Positions 35,605-44,574 of a DNA stretch of 64,000 nucleotides are shown one piece after another. Made by a program: the position numbers and the translations under genes. Each line of letters opens with the position of its first letter. The stretch's first letter is position 1. Source of the DNA: Alphaproteobacteria bacterium (lineage in GTDB: Bacteria; Pseudomonadota; Alphaproteobacteria; TMED109); assembly GCA_021296265.1 (NCBI GenBank), contig JAGWAT010000005.1, positions 1 through 64,000 of the forward strand. The letters run 5' to 3'. Under the pieces are notes generated by a model, which was given only the letters and a program-made list of their open reading frames with translations, searched no databases and was not told the DNA's origin.

Positions 35605-37731
35605 TCAGAATCCGAGCAGGGTGACCTTCAGGCCCACCGACGACGAAGGTGGAATATCCGACGCACGGGTGGGCTCCCTCAGAAAGTTCAACGACAGATC
35701 CAGGCACTCGTTCCGGAAGGATAGGACGAGCCCGGCCTTCAGCGTCGAGGAATACGCGGCACGGCCCAGATCACGCAGATGATAACCCGATACCCGCCAT
35801 TCGGGCGTGACCTGCCAGGCAACCTCGGTTCCCAGCTGTTCGGAACTCGCCGTGGACAACGATGTTGGGTCGTCATGCAGCCGGACGTACGTGAACCCGG
35901 TCTCCACCGGGCCCAGGCGCACCTCCGCCCCCACCTGATCGTGCCGCACTCCGGTGACCGCCGGCGACCGTCGGAAATTCCAGTACGCGGCGCCGATGCC
36001 CTTGATCCGCACGGTGACATCGCCGACGAGATCGGAGAATCGGTCCGCAAGGCCGCTACGCTGGTCGAAGTCACGCTCATCGGTCAAGCGCAGCACGCGG
36101 CCGATGGTGCCGCGCGCGAAGACGCCTCCCTGTCCCTGGTACGTGCCTCGTACACCCATGTTGAGGCGGACGCCGCCCTCAATCCGGTCCAGGCCGGGAA
36201 ACCGGTTCGCCTCAAACAAGCTGGCATGGCTGAGCTCCACATCAACAGAATCCGTGTTCGGAATCGGGTCACGGTTCAGCCCTTCCGGAGTGGCCAGCGC
36301 CTGCACCACGGGCTCCACCACCATCAGGCCCTCCGCAAACCGGCGCATCAAGGGAAACCGCCAGCCGAGTTCGGCCGCGGGGGCGACTCGAACGAACCGG
36401 TGCTCGGGGGTGGCGATATCGCTTTCTCCGGCCCGAACGTCGAAGGCATCCGCCCGGAGACGCAGCACCGCGTCGAGAACGTAGCCCGAGTTGCGGGGAA
36501 AGCTGCGCTCCCAGCGGGTCTCCAGCGACAGCCGGCGGTTCCGCCGGCCGTCATCCTGCGCCAGCACCATGGCATCACCAGTGGCGATAACGCGGCCACC
36601 GAACAACGTGGGTCCGCCACTCCAGTGCACGCGGGCGCGCGGGAAGATGGTCGGTACCCGATCGTCCTGGGACAGCACCGAAAGGTTCTGGAACCCGTAC
36701 ACTTCAAAGTCCGCGTCAAGCCGGTCGCCCCGCTTGCGCAGGTACCCGTACTGGGACAACACATTGATTCCTCGTCCAAGCCCGTACCGCGCAAGGTACG
36801 ACGCGTCGCTCGCACGCGACGCGTCCCAGCCCACCGACCAGCCGTCAGCCAAGCCGATGGCCCCTCTGGCGAACAGGTGACCGCGCAATTCCCGCGTAGG
36901 GGTGCCATCGGCCCGGGCCCGGCTCCCATGGGTCACGGACGCCTCGACACGGTAATCCGAGCTGATCCCGGCCCGGCGCCATACGCCGCCCAGAAGCGGT
37001 CCCTCCTGCGTGGCATAGCCGGTGCGCAGCAGCAGATCCTGGGACGGGCCGAGCGGGAGGAAGTACGGCATTTCCACGACTAGTCCCAGGGCGCGATCGC
37101 TCCGGACTGCAGGGAGCAGAAAGCCGCGGGCCCGCTCGACCGTGGAATCCTTGAAACGGGCCCACGGCAGATAGATGACCGGAACGCCGAACGCTTCCAG
37201 CAGGACGTCTCGGTAGGTGATGCTCTGCTGCTCGGCTTCATGCGTCGCCGTGCCCGCCCGTACCTGCCACGGCGGCGGGTCACTGGCGTCCGGGCACGAT
37301 TCGCAGCGCGTGTACGTGACGTCCCTGAAGTCCGTCCGATCACCGCGGGCCCGCCGCGCCGACCCGGCGGCGAGCACTCCCCCGGCCGCAAACTGCGAAC
37401 GCAGCGCCTCGAATGCCCCGGCCCGCAGGTCCTCGGTCAATTCGACGCGTTCCACCGAATGGACCGTCCCGTCGGCATCAGTGAGCGTGACCTGACCCTC
37501 GGCGAAGATCCGGCCTACCGCATACCGGTAGACGATTCGATCGGCCGTCAGTGTGCGATCGCCCGAACGGAGTCGGACGTTTCCGACCGCCTCGACAACC
37601 GAGTCCTCCTCCCGGGCGGTGAACTGATCAGCGACGATTTCCGATTCGGCGGCCCCGGCGGTACCGGGTTGGCAAAGCGCGATCAGCACCATGAAAACGG
37701 GCAGGAGAACACGGTACACCGGCATCCTCAT
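35605..37731 (-). CDS. lptD: LPS-assembly protein LptD
   Basis: Inserts lipopolysaccharide into the outer leaflet of the outer membrane. A signal peptide (VLLPVFMVLIALCQPGTAGA) is followed by an OstA/LptA-like jellyroll (VGNVRLRSGDRTLTADRIVY). The barrel begins with DVLLEAFGVPVIYLPWARF and VERARGFLLPAVRSD and ends SVGLKVTLLGF with a terminal Phe. Two Cys near residue 145 (RCESC) and one near the C terminus (FRNECLDL) could form the disulfides needed for maturation. At 708 residues it is typical of alphaproteobacteria. Its ATG overlaps the lptG stop by 4 bases. Confidence 0.95.
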   Translation of the reverse strand: MRMPVYRVLLPVFMVLIALCQPGTAGAAESEIVADQFTAREEDSVVEAVGNVRLRSGDRTLTADRIVYRYAVGRIFAEGQVTLTDADGTVHSVERVELTEDLRAGAFEALRSQFAAGGVLAAGSARRARGDRTDFRDVTYTRCESCPDASDPPPWQVRAGTATHEAEQQSITYRDVLLEAFGVPVIYLPWARFKDSTVERARGFLLPAVRSDRALGLVVEMPYFLPLGPSQDLLLRTGYATQEGPLLGGVWRRAGISSDYRVEASVTHGSRARADGTPTRELRGHLFARGAIGLADGWSVGWDASRASDASYLARYGLGRGINVLSQYGYLRKRGDRLDADFEVYGFQNLSVLSQDDRVPTIFPRARVHWSGGPTLFGGRVIATGDAMVLAQDDGRRNRRLSLETRWERSFPRNSGYVLDAVLRLRADAFDVRAGESDIATPEHRFVRVAPAAELGWRFPLMRRFAEGLMVVEPVVQALATPEGLNRDPIPNTDSVDVELSHASLFEANRFPGLDRIEGGVRLNMGVRGTYQGQGGVFARGTIGRVLRLTDERDFDQRSGLADRFSDLVGDVTVRIKGIGAAYWNFRRSPAVTGVRHDQVGAEVRLGPVETGFTYVRLHDDPTSLSTASSEQLGTEVAWQVTPEWRVSGYHLRDLGRAAYSSTLKAGLVLSFRNECLDLSLNFLREPTRASDIPPSSSVGLKVTLLGF

Positions 37732-38822
37732 CCGTCCTCATGGTGCAGCATGGCAGCCACCCCGAATGCCGCCGGAAGCAGCGCCGGAAGCCAAGCCGCG
37801 AGTGCCACCGGAATGTCCGTGGTTTCCCCGTAACTGCGGCAGAAATCACGCACCGCGTAGAACAGCACCAGGCAGAGCAGCGTGCCCGTGTACCGGAGCC
37901 ACGGCGCCGAACGACCCAGGCTGGGAACCATGAAGGCCGCCCCAAGCAACATCATGCTGACGAGCGTGACGGGCAGGGACAGCAGGGTGTGAAACTGCAT
38001 ATGGTGGACCCGGGTGGAGAAGCCGAACTGTTCCAGCACGGCGACGTACTGCGGCAGTCTCCACAACGGAATCATCCCGGCCGGCGTAAAGCCCTCGTTG
38101 ATCGCGTCGCGATCCAGCGTGCTCGCCACCGCATAGGCCGCGACGCGCTCGACCTCGCGTTCCCGGTTCACGACCACACCGTCATCCAGCTGCCAGTCGC
38201 CCGCGTCATCCAGCAGCGCCGTGTCGGCATTGATCCATTCGTCGAGGTCACCGCTCCGTCCGAACCGGAAGACCACGACGTCGGTCAACTGCATGGTGGC
38301 GGGATCTATCGTCCGGGCATGGACAATCGTGTCACCCGCCGCATCGGACTGGCGGATCCAGAAGCCGGAACCCAGCAACGTCAGGCGGCCAGTGTCGCGA
38401 CCGAAATGGCGGGCTTCCAGATTGTCAAGGTGCGCCTGCGTGGCTGCGCTGATTGGGTTCCCGACGACGAGCCAGCCGACGCCGATGACGGCGGCGATGG
38501 CGGTCCCGGGCATGACCAGGTGCATCCACGAGATCCCCGTGGCACGGACGGCCACCAGCTCACCGTGCCGGCCCAGGTGACGATAGGAAAGCATCGCGCC
38601 AATCAGCGCGATGGCGGGCAGGAAGTGCTCGATCAGGACGGGGTACTGCAGCAGCGCCAGCTCGCCCACCAGACCGAGATCGCCGATGCCGCGGGTGACG
38701 GCCCGTCGCCAGGATTCGACGAAATTCCCGGCCAGAACCAGCGCCGATATCACCGTGAACCCCAGGGCGATGCCGGCGGCGTTCCGACCGGCCAGGTAGG
38801 CCCAGATGCGGATCGACGTCAT
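37728..38822 (-). CDS. lptG: LPS export ABC transporter permease LptG
   Basis: Inner-membrane permease of the LptB2FGC complex that extracts lipopolysaccharide. The 364-residue protein has N-terminal helices (GIALGFTVISALVLAGNFV), the LptF/G motif YRHLGRHGELVAVRATGISW, a periplasmic jellyroll and C-terminal helices (LLSLPVTLVSMMLLGAAFM). ATG 38822 overlaps the lptF stop by 4 bases, and its own stop overlaps lptD. The three genes therefore look translationally coupled. Confidence 0.94.
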   Translation of the reverse strand: MTSIRIWAYLAGRNAAGIALGFTVISALVLAGNFVESWRRAVTRGIGDLGLVGELALLQYPVLIEHFLPAIALIGAMLSYRHLGRHGELVAVRATGISWMHLVMPGTAIAAVIGVGWLVVGNPISAATQAHLDNLEARHFGRDTGRLTLLGSGFWIRQSDAAGDTIVHARTIDPATMQLTDVVVFRFGRSGDLDEWINADTALLDDAGDWQLDDGVVVNREREVERVAAYAVASTLDRDAINEGFTPAGMIPLWRLPQYVAVLEQFGFSTRVHHMQFHTLLSLPVTLVSMMLLGAAFMVPSLGRSAPWLRYTGTLLCLVLFYAVRDFCRSYGETTDIPVALAAWLPALLPAAFGVAAMLHHEDG

Positions 38823-39937
38823 GCGCCGCCCCTCGAGAACAGCAGCGACCGGCGGCGGACATCGTGCAGGTGCGCCGCGGCAAGCATCAGCGCAATCGCC
38901 GTGATCAGCGCGCCGTACGAAATGGGAACCAGGACCGGAAACGATGCGTAGGCCCAGGGCGTGGCGACAAAGAGGACCTCGAGCACCACGGCCGCGATGC
39001 TCGCGGAGAGCAGCGGACGCAGCGGATGTTCCCGAAACCGATGCTTGAGGAGGAATGGCGTGACGCCCGCGAGCGCCATCAACAGCAGAAAGAACGGCGC
39101 CTGCAGTCGGCGCTGAGCCTCGGCACCGAACTGCCTCCGGACAGACGGCGAGGTGTCCGGCGGCGGATCGAGAAGTTCCCACAACGTGCGTTCGGCGGCC
39201 GAACGCTTCCGGCGCGGGCCGGCCGAGCGATCTTCCGCCGCAACCTCAAAGACGTATCGGTCGAAACTCAGGGAATGAATCCGATCGCGGTCCGGGCCCA
39301 TCTCGTACCGGCTGCCGTCGTACACCACGAACCGCGGCAGACCGCCGCTGAATTCGCTCTGTCCCTCCCGCGCCACGATCGAAACCGAGCGCGCCGGGTC
39401 CCGGCCGTCGTGAATGAGAAGTCCCCGAAGGGTTCCGTCGGACTCCCGCTCGCGCACGAACACGGTGACCCCCTGGACCGGCGAGAGGAACGCTGCCTCC
39501 TGCGGCAGCAAATTGGCATAGCTGCTCCGGATTTCCTGAATCTGCTCGCGGTAGCGGTGATACCCCGCCGGCGCCAGCCAGGTCTCCAGTACCAGCGCCG
39601 CGACCCCTGCGAGCGCGGCAAACGCAAGTGCCGGCATCATGAGCTGCAGGTTGCTGCGGCCGGTCGCCTGTAACGCGACGAGCTCCGAATCCAGACTGAG
39701 CCTACCGTACGCGCTGGCCGTGGCGAGAAAGACCAGAAACGGCAGCGCGAACGCCAGGTCCCGCGGCGCATAGGCGATGAGCAGTCCGACGAAGGCTTCC
39801 AGCGACAGCCCTTTCGACAGCACCACGTCGATCAGGCGCAGCGACGGAATCACGATGATCAGGCTGATCAGTGCAAGCAGGACAAACGCGTAGGGAGCGG
39901 CGAGCTGGCGGGCGATGTAGAGGGACATCCTGTACAT
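38819..39937 (-). CDS. lptF: LPS export ABC transporter permease LptF
   Basis: Partner of LptG. The start YRMSLYIARQLAAPYAFVLL is typical of LptF (ATG at 39937; 39928 is an alternative). The conserved segment YGRLSLDSELVALQATGRSN lies near residue 75, and the periplasmic jellyroll spans the middle. The C-terminal part (AQRRLQAPFFLLLMALAGV, then a membrane helix) is intact. The 372 residues are normal. It is the first gene of lptF-lptG-lptD-surA-ksgA; the promoter should lie in the gap upstream that it shares with the polyamine-binding protein gene. Confidence 0.93.
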   Translation of the reverse strand: MYRMSLYIARQLAAPYAFVLLALISLIIVIPSLRLIDVVLSKGLSLEAFVGLLIAYAPRDLAFALPFLVFLATASAYGRLSLDSELVALQATGRSNLQLMMPALAFAALAGVAALVLETWLAPAGYHRYREQIQEIRSSYANLLPQEAAFLSPVQGVTVFVRERESDGTLRGLLIHDGRDPARSVSIVAREGQSEFSGGLPRFVVYDGSRYEMGPDRDRIHSLSFDRYVFEVAAEDRSAGPRRKRSAAERTLWELLDPPPDTSPSVRRQFGAEAQRRLQAPFFLLLMALAGVTPFLLKHRFREHPLRPLLSASIAAVVLEVLFVATPWAYASFPVLVPISYGALITAIALMLAAAHLHDVRRRSLLFSRGGA

Positions 39938-40286
39938 GACGGGCCGGAGTCCTGGCTCGAAGGCGAGTGCTGATATGTACCATGATGACGGGCTCCGGTG
40001 TCCGCTCCGTCCCCGCGTGTCGGGCCCATCGACCGAGAAGCGCCCGCCGCCGATCCGCCCGCGAGAGCACCCCCGGACGCGCTGCGCGGTGCGGACTGCC
40101 GTGCCGTCATCCGACGGGCCGGAGATGTGCGCCGGGGACCTGGGCTTCCGGCCGGACCGTGGCGCCAACCCCGGCGTGGTTGCTTTGACAGGCCGCTCCG
40201 TTCACTACTAAATCCGTTGCGCCACTCAGCCCACGCGCGCATGCAGAACCCAGCCACGCGAGGCAGCCATCAAACCGCCCTCTCTC
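39938..40286. other. Divergent intergenic region between lptF and the polyamine-binding protein gene
   Basis: 349 bases with no supportable gene. It contains a good plus-strand promoter candidate at 40185-40213. The lptF promoter must also be here, but I see no convincing minus-strand match. The sequence around 40195-40240 is mildly tRNA-like on first sight, but I could not fold it into a cloverleaf. Confidence 0.45.
40185..40213 (+). promoter_or_regulatory. Candidate sigma-70 promoter for the polyamine-binding protein gene
   Basis: A perfect TTGACA -35 (40185-40190), a 17-base spacer and CTAAAT as -10 (40208-40213), ending 73 bases before the start codon. This is one of the best promoter matches seen in the window. 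Confidence 0.55.
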
Positions 40287-41357
40287 TTGACCCACGTGGC
40301 CGTGCTTCTGACGGCAGCCACCGCTTCCGCGGAGACAGCGGTCGTCAGCGTCTACAACTGGTCGGACTACATCGCTCCGGACACGCTCGCGGAATTCGAG
40401 GCCGAGACTGGCATTCGGGTCGTGTACGACATCTTCGATTCCAACTACACCCTCGAAGCCAGGTTGCTGGAGGGGAACAGCGGCTACGACGTCGTCGTGC
40501 CAAGCGGCGTATTTCTCGCCCGCCAAGGCCAGGCCGACCTGTTCCGGCCGCTCGACAAGCACCGGCTGCCCAATCTCCACCACATGCACGCAGAACTAAT
40601 GCGGCAGGTCCGGCAGTGGGATCCGGAGAATCGCTACGGTGTGCCGTACCTGTGGGGTACCACCGGCCTCGCCTACAACGCCCGATTGATCGCCGAGCGC
40701 GACGCGTCCGCCCCCACCAGCTCCTGGCGGATGCTGTTTGACCCGCAAGCGGTCTCCAAGTTCGCCGACTGCGGGGTCTACGTCCTGGATGAACCGGACG
40801 AGGTCATTCCGGCCGTCCTGAAGTTCATCGGCGAGGATCCCGACAGTCACGACCCGGACGTGATCGCGAAGGTCGAGCCCGTACTCGCGGCCATCAGGCC
40901 CTACGTCCGGCGTTTCCACAACTCCGAGCAAATTGATGCGCTGGCGAGCGGCGACATTTGCCTGGCCATGGGGTGGTCGGGCGACATGCTGCAGGCCCGC
41001 GACCGCAGCCGGGCAGCCGGGAACGACGGCGAGATCCGCTACGTCATCCCGGAGGAAGGCGCGCTCATGTGGTTCGACATGATGGCCATTCCGGTCGATG
41101 CGCCCCACCCGGAGAACGCACACCGCCTGATCGACTATCTCATGCGTCCGGACGTGATCGCGCGGATCTCCAACCACGTTTTCTACGCCAACGCCAATGC
41201 CGCGGCGCAGCCGCACCTCGATCCCGAACTCAGCAGGGATCCGGGTGTCCACCCACCCGCCGCTGTGCGGGCGAGTCTCTACGTCACCAGTCCCTACCCG
41301 CCGACGGTGCGGGAGTTCGTCAGCGGATTGTGGGCCCGCGTCCGAGGTGCCCGTTAG
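40287..41357 (+). CDS. Spermidine/putrescine-type periplasmic binding protein (PotD/PotF family)
   Basis: Closely follows PotF-type sequences: VSVYNWSDYIAPDTLAEFEA, GYDVVVPSGVFLARQ, YGVPYLWGTTGLAYNA, LASGDICLAMGWSGD and EGALMWFDMMAIP. The last two segments hold residues that bind polyamines in PotF. It is probably a periplasmic polyamine receptor. The chosen TTG at 40287 gives only a short signal peptide (THVAVLLTAATASA); there is no in-frame ATG or GTG upstream, so the true start is uncertain. No polyamine permease or ATPase gene is adjacent, making this an orphan binding protein. Confidence 0.9.
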   Translation: MTHVAVLLTAATASAETAVVSVYNWSDYIAPDTLAEFEAETGIRVVYDIFDSNYTLEARLLEGNSGYDVVVPSGVFLARQGQADLFRPLDKHRLPNLHHMHAELMRQVRQWDPENRYGVPYLWGTTGLAYNARLIAERDASAPTSSWRMLFDPQAVSKFADCGVYVLDEPDEVIPAVLKFIGEDPDSHDPDVIAKVEPVLAAIRPYVRRFHNSEQIDALASGDICLAMGWSGDMLQARDRSRAAGNDGEIRYVIPEEGALMWFDMMAIPVDAPHPENAHRLIDYLMRPDVIARISNHVFYANANAAAQPHLDPELSRDPGVHPPAAVRASLYVTSPYPPTVREFVSGLWARVRGAR

Positions 41358-41567
41358 ACGCGTCCGCGTCCGCCGTTACCTGTTCCGGACTTCCCGCGCA
41401 CCGGTTCCCAGCCTCGCGCCCTGGCGCGACGGCGGCACGCGGATCAAGCCGGGCCGGAAAGCCATTTCCGACGGCCTCCCCGTGACGTAGGTACCGCCAT
41501 GACGCACCGGCTGCGCACGGCACCCGCGCCGCCGCCGGCCGACCCGACCCACGCGGGCGCATGATGA

Positions 41568-43019
41568 TCACGTCCCGGCGGGACCTGGCGAAGGCACTGC
41601 CGAGTTGCACTGGGCGGCCAGCCGCGTGATGTGATTCCAGACCTCGATCACGTGCCGCTCCTGCGTTCCCGGCGCCCCGATCGCTAGTCGCAGGGCAAAC
41701 CGGCCCTGGACCTCGCACGGACTCAGGTACGCCAGTCCGCCTTCGTTCACGCGGGCCAGCAGTTCGCGGTTCACCTGATCGAGCGCATCGGCGTTCGGCG
41801 CGTCGTCCGGCCAGTACCGGAACGTGACGAGGGACAGCGAACGCGGTGCGGCCAGGACGAAGCCGGGCGTATTCCGAATCCGTGCCTCCAAGTCCTGGGC
41901 CAGGCCGACATGCCGTCGAACATGCGCCTGCAGTCCCGCCACCCCGTAGTGCCTGATCACGAACCAGAGCTTCAGCGCGCGAAATCGCCGGCCCAACGGA
42001 ACGCTCCGGTTCCGATAGTCGACGACCCGATCGCCGGCCGCCGTCCGGAGGTACGCCGGCGACACGGTAAGCGCCCGTTCGACTTCTTCCATGTCCCGGA
42101 CGAAATGGGCGGAACAGTCGAAGTTCGTGAGCAGCCACTTGTGCGGATTGAACACAAAGCTGTCCACCTCGCTGATCCCGGCCAGCATGTCCCGGAACTC
42201 CTCGCAGACGAGGGCACTGCCGGCCCACGCCGCATCCACATGCAAGTACAGGCCTTCCCGACGGGCAATCTCTGCAATGTCAGCCAGCGGGTCGATTCCG
42301 CCAACTGCCGTCGTCCCCAACGTCGCTACCACGCACGCCGGGAGCAGACCCGCGTCCCGGTCGCGCCGAACCGCATCGGCGAGAACCTCGGGCCGGAGTG
42401 CGAACTTTGAATCGGTAGGGATTTTTCGCAGGTTCTCCAGGCCCAGTCCCGCCACCATCATCCCCTTGTCGATCGAGGAATGCGTTTCGGCCGACGCGTA
42501 GACGGTGAGCGCCCGGTTCGCTGCGAGGCCGCGCGCGCCTGCCGCGCCGGCCGTGGCCCGCTCGCACGCAGCGAGCAGGGCCACCAGGGTGGCGCTTGAC
42601 GCCGAGTCCTGGATCACGCCTTCGAAGCCCTCGGGGAGGCCCACCATCTGTCGGAGCCACGCGAGGACCCGGGTCTCGAGTTCGGTTCCCGCAGGCGAGG
42701 TCTCCCAAGCCATGCAGTTGACTCCGAGAATCGCTGTCAGCATCTCCGCCAGCACGGAAGGCGGGCTGGCATTCGCCGGGAAATAGGCGAAGAACCGGGG
42801 ATGCTGCCAATGCGTGACGCCGGGGAGGATGTCGCGCTCGAAAGCGGCAAAGATGTCCGCGATGGCCTCCCCATCCACCGGCGGCTCCGCGGCCAGCAGT
42901 CGCGAAATGTCTCCCGGCTGAACTTGGGCGCGGACCGGACGCTGTTCGATGTTTGCGAGGTAGTCCGCCATCCAGTCGACAAGTGCGTGCGCATGCGCGC
43001 GGAAGGTCTTCGAATCCAC
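41568..43019 (-). CDS. PLP-dependent aromatic-L-amino-acid decarboxylase (group II)
   Basis: A 483-residue fold-type I decarboxylase of the DOPA/tryptophan decarboxylase group. Features are WQHPRFFAYFPANASPPSVLAE, MAWETSPAGTELE, the pyridine-stacking His in ASAETHSSIDKG, Asp in LHVDAAWAGSALVC, and the PLP-binding Lys in FNPHKWLLTNFDC. HPRFFAYFPANA is a hallmark of aromatic decarboxylases, so the product is probably tyramine, tryptamine, phenylethylamine or dopamine, although glutamate-type activity cannot be excluded. It is divergent from coxS and convergent with the polyamine-binding protein gene. ATG at 43019 fits the family start. Confidence 0.92.
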   Translation of the reverse strand: MDSKTFRAHAHALVDWMADYLANIEQRPVRAQVQPGDISRLLAAEPPVDGEAIADIFAAFERDILPGVTHWQHPRFFAYFPANASPPSVLAEMLTAILGVNCMAWETSPAGTELETRVLAWLRQMVGLPEGFEGVIQDSASSATLVALLAACERATAGAAGARGLAANRALTVYASAETHSSIDKGMMVAGLGLENLRKIPTDSKFALRPEVLADAVRRDRDAGLLPACVVATLGTTAVGGIDPLADIAEIARREGLYLHVDAAWAGSALVCEEFRDMLAGISEVDSFVFNPHKWLLTNFDCSAHFVRDMEEVERALTVSPAYLRTAAGDRVVDYRNRSVPLGRRFRALKLWFVIRHYGVAGLQAHVRRHVGLAQDLEARIRNTPGFVLAAPRSLSLVTFRYWPDDAPNADALDQVNRELLARVNEGGLAYLSPCEVQGRFALRLAIGAPGTQERHVIEVWNHITRLAAQCNSAVPSPGPAGT

Positions 43020-43273
43020 GATCAGTTCTCCTCACGGACCCGTCCAGCGGCCAAGAGATGTCGCCCCCCTAACCACCGGGGAACTATCCCGATCCTGCCA
43101 CGACCCGGGCACGATTGCGTTCGGGGCAATGGCTCCCACCGGACCGGAAATCGCCGGATGACGGGTGCCGGGACCCCGTCACCCGGCGATTGACCCATCG
43201 GCCGTTTCACTTCATGTTGAGGGTTCGGGCTCCGCACCAACGGCGCCCACCCAGCCCGGTCCGGAGGAAACCC

Positions 43274-43759
43274 GTGGCAACCGACCCGTCCGCTTCCATT
43301 GCCTTGCGCGTAAACGGCAAGGATGTTGAAGGCCGTGCGGAAGCACGAACGCTGCTCGTGGACTTCTTGCGGGACACGCTCCGCCTCACGGGCACGCACA
43401 TCGGCTGCGATACCAGCCAGTGCGGGGCATGCGTAGTGCACCTCGACGGTGTTGCCGTGAAGTCCTGCACCGTACTGGCGGTCCAAGCGGCCGGCCGGGA
43501 GGTCCGCACCATCGAGGGGCTGGCCGACGCCGACGGGTCGCTCCACCCCATGCAAGAGGCATTTCGTCAACACCATGGGCTGCAATGCGGGTTCTGCACG
43601 CCCGGCATGGTGATGACGGCCATCGAACTCGCGCAGTCGGCGGAGCCGTTGACCCCGGAACATGTACGCGAAGGCCTTGAAGGCAACATCTGCCGGTGTA
43701 CCGGCTATCACAACATCGTGCAGGCGGTGCTGGCCGGCGCCGCCGCCATGCGCCAGTAG
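43274..43759 (+). CDS. coxS: CO dehydrogenase-like small subunit, 2x[2Fe-2S] protein
   Basis: Electron-transfer subunit of a xanthine-oxidase-family molybdenum hydroxylase. Both iron-sulfur motifs are present: the plant-type cluster [15 protein letters not shown] with its later Cys (KSCTVLAV), and the helical-domain cluster CGFCTPGM with [13 protein letters not shown] at 43274 lies seven bases after GGAGG, giving 161 residues, a standard size. coxM starts 11 bases later. The presence of coxD, coxE and coxG homologues supports CODH-type, but without the large subunit the substrate is not proven to be CO. Confidence 0.93.
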   Translation: MATDPSASIALRVNGKDVEGRAEARTLLVDFLRDTLRLTGTHIGCDTSQCGACVVHLDGVAVKSCTVLAVQAAGREVRTIEGLADADGSLHPMQEAFRQHHGLQCGFCTPGMVMTAIELAQSAEPLTPEHVREGLEGNICRCTGYHNIVQAVLAGAAAMRQ

Positions 43760-43770
43760 GGGGCCGCCCC

Positions 43771-44562
43771 GTGTATCGATTCACGTACCACCAACCCGCC
43801 GACCTGGACGAAGCGGTCCAGATCGCCTCGTCGTCGGAGGACGGCAGCTATCTCGCCGGCGGCATGACCCTGCTCCCGACGATGAAGTTTCGCCTCGCCA
43901 GCCCCAGCGACCTGATCGACCTCGGCGCCATTGAGGCGCTTCGCGGCATTGCCGTTGAAGGCGGACGCCTTCGGATCGGCGCTGCCTCCACGCATGCCGA
44001 GGTGGCGGCATCGGCGCTGGTGACGGAGCGCCTGCCAGCGCTGACCGGGCTCGCCGGCCGCATTGGTGACCCGGCGGTCCGGAATCGCGGAACGATCGGT
44101 GGGTCCATCGCGAATGCAGACCCTGCCGCCGACTATCCGGCAGCATTGCTGGCGCTTGATGCGGAGGTGGTCACCAACCGCCGCACGATCGCCGCGGCAA
44201 ATTTCTTCACGGGCTTTTTCTCGACCGCGCTTGATCCCGGCGAGCTGGTCACTGCCGTTCGGTTCGCGGTACCGGCCCAGGCCGCATACCAAAAGGCCCC
44301 CAACCCGGCATCGCGGTTTGCACTGGTCGGCGTGTTCGTCGCTCGCCACGCCGACGGGGCGCGGGTTGCCGTCACCGGCGCCGGGCAGTTCGCGACCCGC
44401 TATCCGGCGTTCGAGACCGCTCTTGATACCTCCTTTACGCCGGCGGCGGTGGCCGGTGTGACGGTCGATGAGGCTGGCCTCATGACCGACCTGCACGCGA
44501 GTGCCGCGTACCGCGCTCACCTCATCAGCGTCATGGCGAAGCGGGCCGTCGCTGCCTGCTAG
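43771..44562 (+). CDS. coxM: CO dehydrogenase-like medium subunit, FAD-binding
   Basis: The 263-residue flavoprotein subunit that passes electrons from the iron-sulfur clusters to the quinone pool or another acceptor. FAD-contact motifs AGGMTLLPTMKFRLASP and GTIGGSIANADPAADYPA are intact, and the C-terminal CO_deh_flav_C region begins around SRFALVGVFVARH. GTG at 43771 gives the expected YRFTYHQPADLDEAV opening. It is slightly shorter than the usual 285-290 residues. In typical clusters coxM and coxS flank coxL; here the next gene is coxD, 12 bases on. Confidence 0.93.
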   Translation: MYRFTYHQPADLDEAVQIASSSEDGSYLAGGMTLLPTMKFRLASPSDLIDLGAIEALRGIAVEGGRLRIGAASTHAEVAASALVTERLPALTGLAGRIGDPAVRNRGTIGGSIANADPAADYPAALLALDAEVVTNRRTIAAANFFTGFFSTALDPGELVTAVRFAVPAQAAYQKAPNPASRFALVGVFVARHADGARVAVTGAGQFATRYPAFETALDTSFTPAAVAGVTVDEAGLMTDLHASAAYRAHLISVMAKRAVAAC

Positions 44563-44574
44563 GGCGGGGGCACC

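Noticed and set aside
40190-40245. tRNA-like stretch before the polyamine-binding protein gene
   Set aside because: No T-loop consensus or cloverleaf; better explained as a promoter.
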